A stretch of DNA of 37,539 nucleotides from Acidobacteriota bacterium (GTDB taxonomy: Bacteria; Acidobacteriota; Vicinamibacteria; Vicinamibacterales; UBA2999): positions 1 through 37,539 of the forward strand of contig JABFSA010000090.1 of NCBI GenBank assembly GCA_013140775.1. Direction: 5' to 3'. The position numbers were made by a program, and so were the translations under genes. The notes beneath the pieces were generated by a model. The model was not told where the DNA came from. It was given only the letters and a program-made list of their open reading frames with translations, and ran no database searches. Shown in pieces: positions 14,908 through 23,187 of this stretch (the first letter of the stretch is position 1; each line of letters begins with the position of its first letter).

Positions 14908-15726
14908 TTGCCCGAGCCTGCGTTTCTTCAAACAGCAATCGATATCGTCACGCGCGCTGGCGAGATCCAGCTGGCGCGACAGGAAAGCGGCTTTCGTGTC
15001 TCCAAGAAAGGCACGACCGACCTTGTCACCGAGGTCGATCTCGAGTGCGAGCGGATGTGCCGCGACATCCTCGCCGAGCGATTTCCCGACCACGAGGTGC
15101 TCGCGGAAGAGGGAGGCGCCAGCGAGAAGCGGGGCTCTAGATGGCGATGGGTGTTCGATCCGCTGGACGGGACGACGAACTACGCCCACGGGCTGCCGAT
15201 TTTCTCTGCGTCGCTCGGGCTCGAAATCGACGGCCGCACCGAAGTCGGCGCGGTCTACGACCCGTCCCGCCGCGAGCTGTTCACCGCGGAGCGCGGCAAG
15301 GGCGCCAGGCTGAACGGCGTGCCTCTCAAAACCACCGACACGTCGGTGCTGATTGACGGCCTCCTGGTCACCGGGTTTCCCTACGGCGCCCTGCGGGCGT
15401 CTGGCGATCTCCTGGAGATTTTCGGCGCATTCATCCTGCAGTCCCGCGCCGTCCGGCGGCTTGGGTCCGCGGCCCTCGACCTCTGCTACGTGGCGGCCGG
15501 GCGGTTCGACGCCTTCTGGGAGCAGCATCTCAAACACTGGGACGTGTGCGCCGGCATCCTCATCGTCGAGGAAGCCAGCGGACGCGTAACCGGAACGGAC
15601 GGCGCACCCTTCACTCCCGCCGCTGGACACCTCATCGCGTCAAACGGCCCGCTCCATGAGGAGATGCTGCGCGTCATACGTGAATGCCGGGCTGGTGGCA
15701 CGCGTCCGCGCACGGGCGCCACGTGA
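14908..15726 (+). CDS. suhB: Inositol-1-monophosphatase family phosphatase
   Basis: This Mg-dependent phosphatase of the IMPase/FBPase superfamily has 272 residues. The motifs are TDLVTEVDLECE, EEGG (metal-binding), DPLDGTTNYAHG and, near the C-terminus, WDVCAGILIVEEASG with the last metal-binding Asp. Substrates could be myo-inositol phosphate, histidinol phosphate or another sugar phosphate; sequence alone does not decide. The start is TTG at 14908, directly after the previous TAA. No ATG or GTG alternative exists before the conserved region. It overlaps the following membrane protein by 4 nt (GTGA at 15723). Confidence 0.93.
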   Translation: MPEPAFLQTAIDIVTRAGEIQLARQESGFRVSKKGTTDLVTEVDLECERMCRDILAERFPDHEVLAEEGGASEKRGSRWRWVFDPLDGTTNYAHGLPIFSASLGLEIDGRTEVGAVYDPSRRELFTAERGKGARLNGVPLKTTDTSVLIDGLLVTGFPYGALRASGDLLEIFGAFILQSRAVRRLGSAALDLCYVAAGRFDAFWEQHLKHWDVCAGILIVEEASGRVTGTDGAPFTPAAGHLIASNGPLHEEMLRVIRECRAGGTRPRTGAT

Positions 15727-16316
15727 AAGCATTCGCTGCCTGGATCTACGGAGTCGCGCTGGCGATTGGCGGCCCCGGTATCTTCGTGATTGCGTTTCTC
15801 GACTCGTCCTTCATCTCGCTTCCACAAATCAACGACATCCTGGTTGTGCTGATGGTCACCCAGCACAAGACCTGGATGCCGTACTACGCCGCAATGGCGA
15901 CGCTGGGGTCCGTCGCCGGTTGCTACGCCATTTACTACCTGGCCGAACGGGGCGGGGAAGCCTTCCTGCGAAAGCGCCTCCGAGCCGGGCAGACTGACCG
16001 TGCTCTCGCGCTCTACAAACGTCACGGCGTACTCGCGCTCGTGATACCGGCTCTGCTGCCACCGCCCGCGCCCTTCAAGCTCTTCGTGCTGATGGCGGGC
16101 GTCGCTGAAGTCCCGCGAATGAAGTTCGTGCTCTCCATTGCGGGCGCTCGCGGCCTTCGGTACGTCATCCTCGGATTCCTGGCTATTTGGTACGGAGACG
16201 CCGCCCTGGAACTGATGCGCACGCGCGGCCGGGAGGTGGCCCTGTGGCTCGTCGGTGTGATCGTCGTGGCCGCTCTCGGGCTCTGGTGGATGCGGCGGCG
16301 GGCATCCCGCGCATGA
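15723..16316 (+). CDS. VTT-domain (YqaA/DedA-like) membrane protein
   Basis: The 197-residue integral membrane protein belongs to the DedA/VTT group, implicated in lipid scrambling and membrane homeostasis. Hydrophobic segments include VALAIGGPGIFVIAFLDSSF, ILVVLMVTQHKTWMPYYAAM, and a C-terminal VALWLVGVIVVAALGLWWM. The helix-break segment LVIPALLPPPAPFKLFVLMAGVA matches the family's conserved reentrant loop. The start is GTG at 15723, overlapping the IMPase stop by 4 nt; the longer in-frame option at 15684 lies inside that gene. It overlaps the glycosyltransferase by 4 nt, so the pair is likely one unit; transporting a lipid-linked sugar is a possible but unproven link. Confidence 0.88.
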   Translation: MKAFAAWIYGVALAIGGPGIFVIAFLDSSFISLPQINDILVVLMVTQHKTWMPYYAAMATLGSVAGCYAIYYLAERGGEAFLRKRLRAGQTDRALALYKRHGVLALVIPALLPPPAPFKLFVLMAGVAEVPRMKFVLSIAGARGLRYVILGFLAIWYGDAALELMRTRGREVALWLVGVIVVAALGLWWMRRRASRA

Positions 16317-17104
16317 CCCCTGAAGTCAGCATCGTCGTCCCCCTCCACAACGAGGAGGACAACGTGGGTCCTCTGCACGACGAACTCACCTCCGCACTGA
16401 GTGCGCTCGGGGTGGCGTACGAACTGATCCTCGTCGAGGACGGTAGCCAGGATCGGACGTTTGTCCGGCTGGGCGAGCTGCATGCGAAGGATCCACATGT
16501 CAGGGTCGTGCAGTTCACGCGGAATTTCGGCCAGACGGCAGGTTTTGCCGCAGGCTTTGCGCTGGCGCGTGGCGCCTTCATTGCGACCGTCGATGGCGAT
16601 CTTCAGAACGACCCGGCTGATCTCGGGCGGCTGCTCAGCCTCGCCCGCACACACGACATCGTGTGCGGATGGCGAAAGGACCGCAAGGATGCAGTCCTCA
16701 CGCGTCACGTGCCGTCAGTGATCGCCAACTGGCTGCTTGGCCTCGTCAGCGGAATTCCGCTTCACGACAACGGTTGCTCGCTGAAGGTGTTCCGTGCCGA
16801 GGTGGTGAAACCACTGAAGCTGCGCCCCGGTATGCACCGTTATCTCCCGGCCCTGGCCAGCCAGCTGGGAGGACGCGTGACCGAGGTGGTGGTCAACCAT
16901 CGGGCGCGGCGTTTCGGCCAGTCGAAGTACGGATTGTCGAGAACCTTCACCGTCGCGAGCGACATCCTGCACCTCCGGCGCCTGATGCGGGAAGCCGTGG
17001 ACCCTGCGCTTCCGACTCCGCGTATCTACGAGATCAAGCAGATCTTGGAATCCAGTGAGCACTACAATCGACCGGGCGGCAACGTTGTGCCGCGAGTGAC
17101 GTGA
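16313..17104 (+). CDS. Family 2 glycosyltransferase (dolichyl-phosphate mannosyltransferase-like)
   Basis: The 263-residue protein has the GT-A fold order VSIVVPLHNEEDNVGPL, LILVEDGSQD (nucleotide-sugar), FTRNFGQTAGFAAGF, TVDGDLQNDPADL (the DxD-type metal site region), and HDNGCSLKVFRAEV. This matches GT2 enzymes transferring a sugar to undecaprenyl or dolichyl phosphate. Unlike many bacterial bactoprenol transferases, it has no C-terminal membrane helices. ATG at 16313 starts within the previous stop (ATGA). The adjacent VTT membrane protein could supply the membrane function. The sugar is unknown. Confidence 0.92.
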   Translation: MTPEVSIVVPLHNEEDNVGPLHDELTSALSALGVAYELILVEDGSQDRTFVRLGELHAKDPHVRVVQFTRNFGQTAGFAAGFALARGAFIATVDGDLQNDPADLGRLLSLARTHDIVCGWRKDRKDAVLTRHVPSVIANWLLGLVSGIPLHDNGCSLKVFRAEVVKPLKLRPGMHRYLPALASQLGGRVTEVVVNHRARRFGQSKYGLSRTFTVASDILHLRRLMREAVDPALPTPRIYEIKQILESSEHYNRPGGNVVPRVT

Positions 17105-17110
17105 CCTGTT

Positions 17111-17944
17111 ATGTCCAACCGAAGCCGACTCGAAGACCGCATCTCCAAGAAGACCACCAAGGCCATCGTCGATTTCAAGATGATCGAGGACGGCGATCGG
17201 GTGATGGTGGGGCTGTCGGGCGGCAAGGACAGTTGGGCGCTCCTGCAGATGCTCGACCAGATCCGGCATCGGGCACCCATCACGTTTTCACTCATCGCGG
17301 TCAACGTCGATTCCGGATACAAGGAGTTCAAGCACGATCTGATCGCGAGGACGTGCGAGGAGCGCGGCTGGGAGTACCGGATCGAGCACACGACGATCGG
17401 CGAGGTCATGGACGACATCCTCGAGGCGAATGCCACGCCGTGCTCGCTCTGCGCCAGGCTCCGGCGAGGCGTGCTCTACCGGATTGCCACTGAAGTCGGC
17501 GCCACCAAAATCGCCCTCGGGCACCACATGGACGACTTCGTGGAAACCCTGCTCTTGAACTTGTTCTTTGCGGGTGCGCTCAAGGCCATGCCGGCCCGGC
17601 TCGTCTCCGATTCAGGCGAGCACGTGGTCATTCGCCCCCTGGTGTATGTCACCGAGGACGAGGCGCGGCTCTACACCAAGGAATGCGGCCTCCCGATCAT
17701 TGGCTGCTGCTGCCCGGCCTGCGGCGACCTCAGCCTTCAACGCCAGCGAGTCAAGCGCCTGATCCTCGACCTCGAACGGGAACACTCGGGTGTCAAGAAC
17801 TCCATGCTCAAGGCGCTGGGCAACGTCATGCCTCGCCATCTCCTTGACCTCCGGCTGAACCCAAGCGGTGAGTTGCGAGACAGCGCGGCGCTTCAGCTCG
17901 AGGACGAAGGCCAGGCATCGCCACTCATCCAGATCCGTCACTGA
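17111..17944 (+). CDS. ttcA: tRNA 2-thiocytidine biosynthesis protein TtcA
   Basis: TtcA makes 2-thiocytidine at position 32 of tRNAs, using ATP and an iron-sulfur cluster. The PP-loop SGGKDSWALLQML, the first cysteine pair (CSLCARLRRGVLY) and the GHHMDDFVETLLLNLFF segment identify it (277 residues). The third cysteine needed for the cluster may be among GCCCPACGDLS. TtcA-like proteins also act at other tRNA positions, so target identity is inferred. The gene stands 6 nt after the glycosyltransferase stop. Confidence 0.93.
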   Translation: MSNRSRLEDRISKKTTKAIVDFKMIEDGDRVMVGLSGGKDSWALLQMLDQIRHRAPITFSLIAVNVDSGYKEFKHDLIARTCEERGWEYRIEHTTIGEVMDDILEANATPCSLCARLRRGVLYRIATEVGATKIALGHHMDDFVETLLLNLFFAGALKAMPARLVSDSGEHVVIRPLVYVTEDEARLYTKECGLPIIGCCCPACGDLSLQRQRVKRLILDLEREHSGVKNSMLKALGNVMPRHLLDLRLNPSGELRDSAALQLEDEGQASPLIQIRH

Positions 17945-17947
17945 CAC

Positions 17948-18400
17948 GTGCGCGCCGTTGTTCAACGGGTAGCTGAAGCGCGCGTTCGCGTGGGGGACCG
18001 CGTGACCGGCGAAATACAGCACGGCTTGCTCGTCCTGCTGGGTGTCGGGCGTGAAGACGACGGGCGCGACGTCACATACGTCGCAGGAAAGATTCGCGAC
18101 GCACGGCTCTTTCCAAATGATGCCGGCAAGCCCATGGACCGGTCCGTTGTGGAGGTCGGCGGTGCGGTGCTGGTGGTGTCGCAGTTCACGCTGTACGGCG
18201 ACCTGCGCAGCGGACGACGTCCATCGTTCGATGCAGCCGCGCGACCGGATGACGCCCGTTCGCTCTACGAAGATCTCGTGAGAGAATTGCGTGCCGTTCC
18301 TCTTCAAGTGGCGACCGGCGAGTTCCAGGCCATGATGCACGTGGAACTAATCAATGACGGGCCGGTGACGGTCCTCATCGACAGCAAGCGGCAATTCTGA
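17948..18400 (+). CDS. dtd: D-aminoacyl-tRNA deacylase
   Basis: Dtd removes D-amino acids from mischarged tRNAs and so protects translation. The 150-residue protein has MRAVVQRVAEARVRV at the start, the SQFTLYGDLRSGRRPSF active region, and INDGPVTVLID near the end (normally NxGPVT). These are the SQ-FTL-Y and GPVT motifs of the family. The start is GTG at 17948, 3 nt after the ttcA stop, so it is very probably co-transcribed with ttcA. Confidence 0.95.
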   Translation: MRAVVQRVAEARVRVGDRVTGEIQHGLLVLLGVGREDDGRDVTYVAGKIRDARLFPNDAGKPMDRSVVEVGGAVLVVSQFTLYGDLRSGRRPSFDAAARPDDARSLYEDLVRELRAVPLQVATGEFQAMMHVELINDGPVTVLIDSKRQF

Positions 18401-18450
18401 CCAAGCTCAACCTGCCCAGCATCGGGGCCCTCGCAGGCCGCTACGCCCGC

Positions 18451-19287
18451 GTGATACTCGCGGCGGTCCTGGTGGTCATGACGTGGCCGTCCCTGGCGGG
18501 CGCCCAGCAGCGGCCTCTCGTCACCGAGGATCCCGAAACAGCAGGCGAGGGACAGGTGCTCGTCGAGGCAGGACTCGACTATCAGCACGGCGCCGAGTTT
18601 CCTGCCTCGGGCCTCAAGGGAAATCTACTGCGTGTCCCGCTCGTTGGCGTCAGTGTCGGCGTCAGTTCAATTGCTGAGATCCAGATTGATGGCGGACTGA
18701 TCAATCGGTTTTCGATCACCGAGCGCGTGCCGGCGCCGCTGTCATCTTCACTGAGCATCGACGGCGACAACACATCAAGCGCCGAGGACCTCGTCGTTGG
18801 CGCGAAAGTCCGTCTGGTGGGTGAAACCGCAACGCGGCCAGGCTTTGGCGTTCGCTTCGCCACGAAGCTTCCGTTCAGCTCGCCCGAGAGCGGACTTGGA
18901 CAGGATACAACTGAATTTTACGCATCGCTTCTGGCGGCGAAGACTGTGCAGTCCGTACGGATGGTTTTCAATTTCGGACTCGGGATGCTCGGAGACCCGA
19001 CGCGCGTCGGTATCCAGAGCGATGTGTTGACCTACGGGGTGTCCTTTGCCCGTGCTGCGACGGCCTCCGCAGAAGTGGTGGCAGAGCTGAACGGTCGCGC
19101 CAACTTCAGCGGTGACGTTCCGCCGCCGGGCACGGAGTCTCGCAGCATGCTGCGACTGGGCGCCCGATACACAAGGGGAACTGTCAGGGCCGACGGGGCG
19201 TTGCTCTTTGGTGTCACCAATTCTGATCCGGCATTTGGTGTGACCGCCGGACTCACGTACGTCTTCAACGCATTCCGCGTGCCTTGA
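18451..19287 (+). CDS. Putative outer-membrane beta-barrel protein
   Basis: The 278-residue product starts with a signal sequence (ILAAVLVVMTWPSLAGAQQ) and then alternates hydrophobic and polar residues in repeated strands (LVEAGLDYQHG, VVGAKVRLVG, GFGVRFATKLPF, LRLGARYTRGTV). It ends in GLTYVFNAF with a near-terminal aromatic residue, typical of outer-membrane barrels. The pattern resembles the MetA-pathway phenol-degradation transporter group, but I am not sure. GTG at 18451 leaves almost no positive n-region. CTG at 18397, overlapping the dtd stop, would give RYARVIL before the hydrophobic core. No ATG is available. Confidence 0.65.
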   Translation: MILAAVLVVMTWPSLAGAQQRPLVTEDPETAGEGQVLVEAGLDYQHGAEFPASGLKGNLLRVPLVGVSVGVSSIAEIQIDGGLINRFSITERVPAPLSSSLSIDGDNTSSAEDLVVGAKVRLVGETATRPGFGVRFATKLPFSSPESGLGQDTTEFYASLLAAKTVQSVRMVFNFGLGMLGDPTRVGIQSDVLTYGVSFARAATASAEVVAELNGRANFSGDVPPPGTESRSMLRLGARYTRGTVRADGALLFGVTNSDPAFGVTAGLTYVFNAFRVP

Positions 19288-20096
19288 TGGGACTCTCCGT
19301 AATCAAGGCTCACGCCTACGGCAACGATTTTCTCTTCGTTGACATCACTGAACTCCACATTGCTTCGGACGCGCGTCCCGCACTGACGCGCAGGCTGTGT
19401 CACCGCCACGAAGGCATCGGCGCGGACGGTGTCATCTTCTATGGCCTGAGGACGCGCGGTGCCACGATGAGCCTGTTCAACGCCGACGGGAGTGCCTCCG
19501 AGCTCTCAGGAAACGGGCTGAGATGCCTGGGCGCACTCGTGGCCCGAGCCCAGCGGCTCGAAAGAGGCGCAGAGGTTGTCGTTGACACCGGCGCCGGACC
19601 CAAGACGCTGGAACTCCTCGGACGGGAGGGAGAGCGTTATACATTCCGAGCGGCGCTGGGTGCACCGGAAGACATCCGGCAGACCTCCATCGAGGTCGCT
19701 GGTGAAGCACTGACGGCGTCCATCCTCCGGCTTGGCAACCCGCAATGCATCGTGTTGGGACCGCTTCCCGATGCGTCGCGTTTTGCGCGAATCGGGTCGG
19801 CGCTGGCCACGCACGAGATGTTTCCTGCGGGGACCAACGTGGAGTTCGCCGAGGTCGAAACCCGGGATCGCGTTCGTATTCTGATTTGGGAGCGCGGTGT
19901 CGGTCCGACCACGTCGTCAGGCACCGGAGCATCCGCATCGGCTGTTGCCGCGGCGGCACATGGGGGGGCAGCCCGAGATGTGCAGGTCGTGGCGCCCGGT
20001 GGCGCCCAGCGCGTCGAGTGGCGCCGGGACGGCGTCTATCTGACGGGCTGGGCCGAAATTGTCTTCAACGGCGAGTGGCTGAGTGATGCCCGCTAA
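19287..20096 (+). CDS. dapF: Diaminopimelate epimerase homologue with serine replacing both catalytic cysteines
   Basis: DapF interconverts LL- and meso-diaminopimelate for lysine and peptidoglycan synthesis, using two cysteines as acid/base. The 269-residue protein has the family order AYGNDF, HEGIGADGVI, NADGSASELSGNGLRC, GNPQCIV, GTNVEF and ERGVGPTTSSGTGAS. In active enzymes the positions are CGNG and ACGSG; here they are S74 and S211. The conserved His in GNPHC is Gln153. Glu-Arg of ERG, the NADGS and GTN sequences are retained. The frame is intact, so it is not an obvious pseudogene. It may be a variant enzyme, a related racemase or inactive. ATG at 19287 shares a base with the previous stop. 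Confidence 0.8.
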   Translation: MGLSVIKAHAYGNDFLFVDITELHIASDARPALTRRLCHRHEGIGADGVIFYGLRTRGATMSLFNADGSASELSGNGLRCLGALVARAQRLERGAEVVVDTGAGPKTLELLGREGERYTFRAALGAPEDIRQTSIEVAGEALTASILRLGNPQCIVLGPLPDASRFARIGSALATHEMFPAGTNVEFAEVETRDRVRILIWERGVGPTTSSGTGASASAVAAAAHGGAARDVQVVAPGGAQRVEWRRDGVYLTGWAEIVFNGEWLSDAR

Positions 20097-20097
20097 T

Positions 20098-20225
20098 CAT
20101 TCACTCTTCCACTTCTCAGTGCTGGGTTCGTGTTCACGTTCGGTTCAAGGTTCAGCGTTCACAGTTCGCGGTTCACAGAACGAACCTGAACACGAACAGA
20201 GAACGCAGAACTAGAACCGTGAACG
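20098..20225. repeat. GTTC/GAAC palindromic element, copy B (before the DASS transporter)
   Basis: ATTCACTCTTCC at the left edge and GTGAACG at the right edge match copies A and C. The left half is a run of GTTC units spaced 6 to 8 nt; the right half carries GAACCTGAACACGAAC, identical to copy A, then GAAC units. The following GGCAAGGTCA parallels GACAAGGTTT after copy A. The gap 20097-20239 contains no other gene. Confidence 0.75.
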
Positions 20226-20239
20226 GCAAGGTCACAAAT

Positions 20240-21757
20240 ATGCGTCACCCCCACACCGCGCGCCAGACCATGGAAACGTATTCGCCGGCGGAGGAGCTCT
20301 TCAATGCCCGCCGACGCACCGTGGGCTTGATTGCCGGTCCACTCATCTTCCTTGCGCTCCTCGTCGCACCGATTCCCGTTCCGCTGAGCGCTCACCGGCT
20401 TGCCGCCATCCTCTCGATGGTGATCGTCTTCTGGGTGACCGAGGCACTGCCTCTTCCTATTACGGCGCTCATGGGACCAGTGCTGGCTGTCGTGCTCGGC
20501 ATTGCTCCGGTGCGCCCGGCGTTTGCGTCTTTCGCTGATCCCGTGATCTTCGTCTTCATGGGCGGCTTCATGCTGGCCGAGGCGATGTTCGTCCATGGCG
20601 TCGATCGACGCATCGCGTACACGGGGCTCTCGTGGTCGTTCGTTGGCTCGGGACCCGGCCGAATGCTGGTCGTGTACGGAGGAATTACCGCGGTGTTGTC
20701 GATGTGGATGAGCAATACCGCGACGACGGCGATGATGTATCCCATCGGGCTCTCCATCGCGGCTCACCTGGCGCGAACCGGGGGGACGGGCGCTCGTCAG
20801 TTCGCACTTGCGGCGATGCTCATGACGTCGTTCGCCGCCTCCATTGGCGGGATGGGGACGCCCGTCGGGACTCCGCCCAACCTCATCGGCATCGGCATGC
20901 TGCAGCGCTTCGCGGGCGTCGAGATCACGTTTTTCCAATGGATGGCAATCGGCGTGCCCGCGGCGGCCGTGATGTTCGTGTTTCTCGCCATCCTCTTCTA
21001 CTTCACCGGCGTGCGGGGCGTGACGCTGACCGAGGGCAGCACCGCGATCGTCAAGGAAGAGCTCAAGCAACTCGGACGCATTTCGACGGGCGAGCGAAAC
21101 GTGCTCATCGCCTTTGGGACAACCGTCGTGCTCTGGCTGACGCCTGGCGTCCTCGCCCTTCTGGGCCTGAACGACACGGCGTTCGGGCGCGCCTATGCGC
21201 AGGCCATACCGGAAAGCGTGGCGGCGATGATCGGAGCGTTGCTGCTCTTTATCCTTCCTATCAACTGGCGTGCGGGTCGCTTTACCCTGACCTGGGATCA
21301 GGCGCTCAATATCGAGTGGGGGATCATCCTTCTCTACGGAGGCGGGCTTGCTCTCGGCGAGCTGGCCTTCACGACGGGCCTGGCCGAGGCGATGGGAAAG
21401 GGCATCACGTCGTGGATCCCAGCCCCGGGCACGGTCGCGCTCACGTTGACGTTCACCGCTGTCGCCATCGTGCTCTCTGAGGCAACGTCGAATACGGCCG
21501 CGGCCAACATGATCATCCCGATCGCGATCGCCGTCGCCGTGGCGGCGGATGTACGTCCCATTGAGCCGGCACTCGGGGCCACACTTGGCGCCAGCATGGG
21601 CTTCATGATGCCGGTCTCGACGCCGCCAAACGCGATTGTGTACAGCTCGGGGTATGTGCCGATCACGGCAATGATGCGTTACGGACTGGCGCTCGATATC
21701 GTCGGTTTTGTGGTGATCTCGGCTCTGGTGCTGGGACTCTGCCCGTTGATCTTCTGA
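20240..21757 (+). CDS. DASS-family (SLC13) dicarboxylate/anion transporter
   Basis: This is a 505-residue sodium-coupled divalent anion:sodium symporter (dicarboxylate or sulfate) in the cytoplasmic membrane. Two SNT signature motifs bind substrate and sodium: MSNTATTAMMYPI and SEATSNTAAANMIIPI. About eleven membrane helices are visible, with the family FWVTEALPLPITAL and GTPVGTPPNLIGIGML segments. Start choice is among GTG 20219 (inside the repeat), ATG 20240 and ATG 20270. I take 20240, which has AAGG 9 nt upstream. The repeat element sits directly before it. It converges on the next gene across a hairpin. Confidence 0.92.
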   Translation: MRHPHTARQTMETYSPAEELFNARRRTVGLIAGPLIFLALLVAPIPVPLSAHRLAAILSMVIVFWVTEALPLPITALMGPVLAVVLGIAPVRPAFASFADPVIFVFMGGFMLAEAMFVHGVDRRIAYTGLSWSFVGSGPGRMLVVYGGITAVLSMWMSNTATTAMMYPIGLSIAAHLARTGGTGARQFALAAMLMTSFAASIGGMGTPVGTPPNLIGIGMLQRFAGVEITFFQWMAIGVPAAAVMFVFLAILFYFTGVRGVTLTEGSTAIVKEELKQLGRISTGERNVLIAFGTTVVLWLTPGVLALLGLNDTAFGRAYAQAIPESVAAMIGALLLFILPINWRAGRFTLTWDQALNIEWGIILLYGGGLALGELAFTTGLAEAMGKGITSWIPAPGTVALTLTFTAVAIVLSEATSNTAAANMIIPIAIAVAVAADVRPIEPALGATLGASMGFMMPVSTPPNAIVYSSGYVPITAMMRYGLALDIVGFVVISALVLGLCPLIF

Positions 21758-21773
21758 GGGCGGTCCGGCCCAA

Positions 21774-21860
21774 GGCGCGGCTGAAGCCGCGCACTACGTC
21801 GGGCGGAGCCTCAGTCCTAGACCCAGAGCCTGACGCCTAGAGTCCAAAGCCTAGAGCCTC
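21774..21860. repeat. Hairpin and TAGAGCC-type repeat between convergent genes
   Basis: GCGCGGC (21775-21781) pairs perfectly with GCCGCGC (21786-21792) around a TGAA loop, and on the minus strand is preceded by GTAGT. Between 21816 and 21860 are CCTAGA/GCCTAGAGCC-type units. The reverse complement contains GGCTCTAGGCT, matching the units after tRNA-Phe. The hairpin is well placed to terminate transcription from either side. Confidence 0.6.
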
Positions 21861-21864
21861 ATGT

Positions 21865-22449
21865 CTACGACTGCCGGCGCGCTGGTCGCCGCGTACTAAC
21901 AGCTGCATCGATCGCGCCGATCGCCGCGGTCAGCGTGTCTCGCACTCCCATCAAGGCCTCTGTCGCCGCCAGGTAGTCTCCAGCCGCAACCGCCTCGCCC
22001 GATTTTTGCAGAGCTGCCTCAGCAGCGGTGACGCTCGCCGTGGGCTCAGTGAGCAGCCGGGCCGCAACGCGGGCTTCCCGGGCTGTCATGAGACGCGCGC
22101 GCGCGGTGGCCATGAGTGCTGAGATTTCCGTTGTCGATCGCTCAACGCCCGCGCGTACTTTGGCCTGGGTCTCGGCCCCGGCACGAGCGGCGTTCTGCGC
22201 GTACTCGCGGCTCTCGAGCGCGTAGTTCAGCGCCAGACGATAGTCCCGCACGGCGACGGCCTCGTTCGCTTTATTGAGCGCATCCGTCGCGGCGGAGTAC
22301 TCAGTTGTTGCGTACCGATCGGCGCCGGCCGCACGTGCCGCGTCTATCGCACCCTGAGCCTGGTCCATCTCTTTGCTCGGGGGTTCGGCGCAGGCAGACA
22401 CGAGCACAGCCAGCACGCAGGGCAGGACGAAGAACGTTCGCAAGGGCAT
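21865..22449 (-). CDS. DUF4398-like lipoprotein
   Basis: This 194-residue protein has a lipoprotein signal with the lipobox VLVSAC. The mature part is predicted helical, Ala-rich and charged: DQAQGAIDAARAAGADRYATTEY, ATDALNKANEAVAVRDYRLAL, and several further heptad-like stretches. The AIDAARAAGADRYAxxEY pattern is characteristic of DUF4398 domains of envelope lipoproteins. Start 22449 gives the natural signal; the longer frame to 22665 overlaps radC on the other strand and is unlikely. It converges on the DASS transporter and diverges from radC by 21 nt. The function is unknown. Confidence 0.8.
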   Translation of the reverse strand: MPLRTFFVLPCVLAVLVSACAEPPSKEMDQAQGAIDAARAAGADRYATTEYSAATDALNKANEAVAVRDYRLALNYALESREYAQNAARAGAETQAKVRAGVERSTTEISALMATARARLMTAREARVAARLLTEPTASVTAAEAALQKSGEAVAAGDYLAATEALMGVRDTLTAAIGAIDAAVSTRRPARRQS

Positions 22450-22460
22450 GGAGAAACGAG

Positions 22461-22466
22461 TATAGC
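22461..22466 (+). promoter_or_regulatory. Putative -10 box of radC
   Basis: TATAGC lies 4 nt before the ATG of radC. If used, the transcript would start at or a base or two inside the start codon, so the call is weak. The divergent gap with the lipoprotein gene is only 21 nt, which leaves little alternative promoter space between the genes. Confidence 0.25.
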
Positions 22467-22470
22467 GTCG

Positions 22471-23187
22471 ATGAAAGACGTCGCACCACACGACAGACCA
22501 CGGGAGAAACTGGCACGGCTCGGCGCGCACGGCCTTGGCGACAACGAACTGCTGGCGCTCGTCATCGGTAGTGGATCCCGCGATGCCGATGCACTGGAAC
22601 TCGCCAACCGGCTGATCGAAGCGGCTGGAGGCCTGCACGGTCTTACGCGCATGGGCGCTGACCATCTCTGCCGTGTCTGTGGTGTGGGCCCCGCGCGAGC
22701 CGCACAGGTCGTCGCCGCCGTGGAGCTAGGCCGCCGCACGTTGCTGCGTGGCGGCACCGAGCGGCCACGACTCACGAGTCCACGCCACCTGGCGGCGTAT
22801 CTCCTGCCGCAGTACGGCACGTGCGCAGTCGAACAGTTCGGGCTCGTGATGCTCGACACGAAGCATCGTGTCATCCGTGTGAAGATCGTCTCTGTTGGCT
22901 CCCTGGATGCCACGATCGTCCATCCACGCGAAGTCTTTCGCGAGGCAGCCTCGGCGTCGGCAGCCGCCATCGTGCTGTTTCACAACCATCCATCGGGCGA
23001 TCCGTCGCCAAGCCCCGAAGACCTCGCGCTGACGACCCGAATGGCGCACGCGGGCGAGATCATGGGCATCGAGATCCTCGACCACGTGATTCTTGCCGAC
23101 CAGCGCTACTTCTCCGTTGCCGAATCCGGTCAGCTCCACGGACGAACGGTGAGGCCGCGCGAACGGGATAAGATGATCGACGCGTGA
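22471..23187 (+). CDS. radC: RadC-family JAB-domain protein
   Basis: The 238-residue protein has the N-terminal UPF0758 helix-hairpin-helix part (DRPREKLARLGAHGLGDNEL, GVGPARAAQVVA) followed by the JAB/MPN domain with the metal motif LFHNHPSGDPSPSPEDL. The family was named radC from a radiation phenotype later assigned to another gene, and no activity is firmly established. Length and both domains are complete. The following larC starts within its stop (GTGA at 23184). Confidence 0.95.
   Translation: MKDVAPHDRPREKLARLGAHGLGDNELLALVIGSGSRDADALELANRLIEAAGGLHGLTRMGADHLCRVCGVGPARAAQVVAAVELGRRTLLRGGTERPRLTSPRHLAAYLLPQYGTCAVEQFGLVMLDTKHRVIRVKIVSVGSLDATIVHPREVFREAASASAAAIVLFHNHPSGDPSPSPEDLALTTRMAHAGEIMGIEILDHVILADQRYFSVAESGQLHGRTVRPRERDKMIDA

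Noticed and set aside
20098..20225. GTTC/GAAC runs as a CRISPR array
   Set aside because: The units are only 4 conserved bases with 2-4 nt spacing, with palindromic organisation, no spacers and no cas genes.
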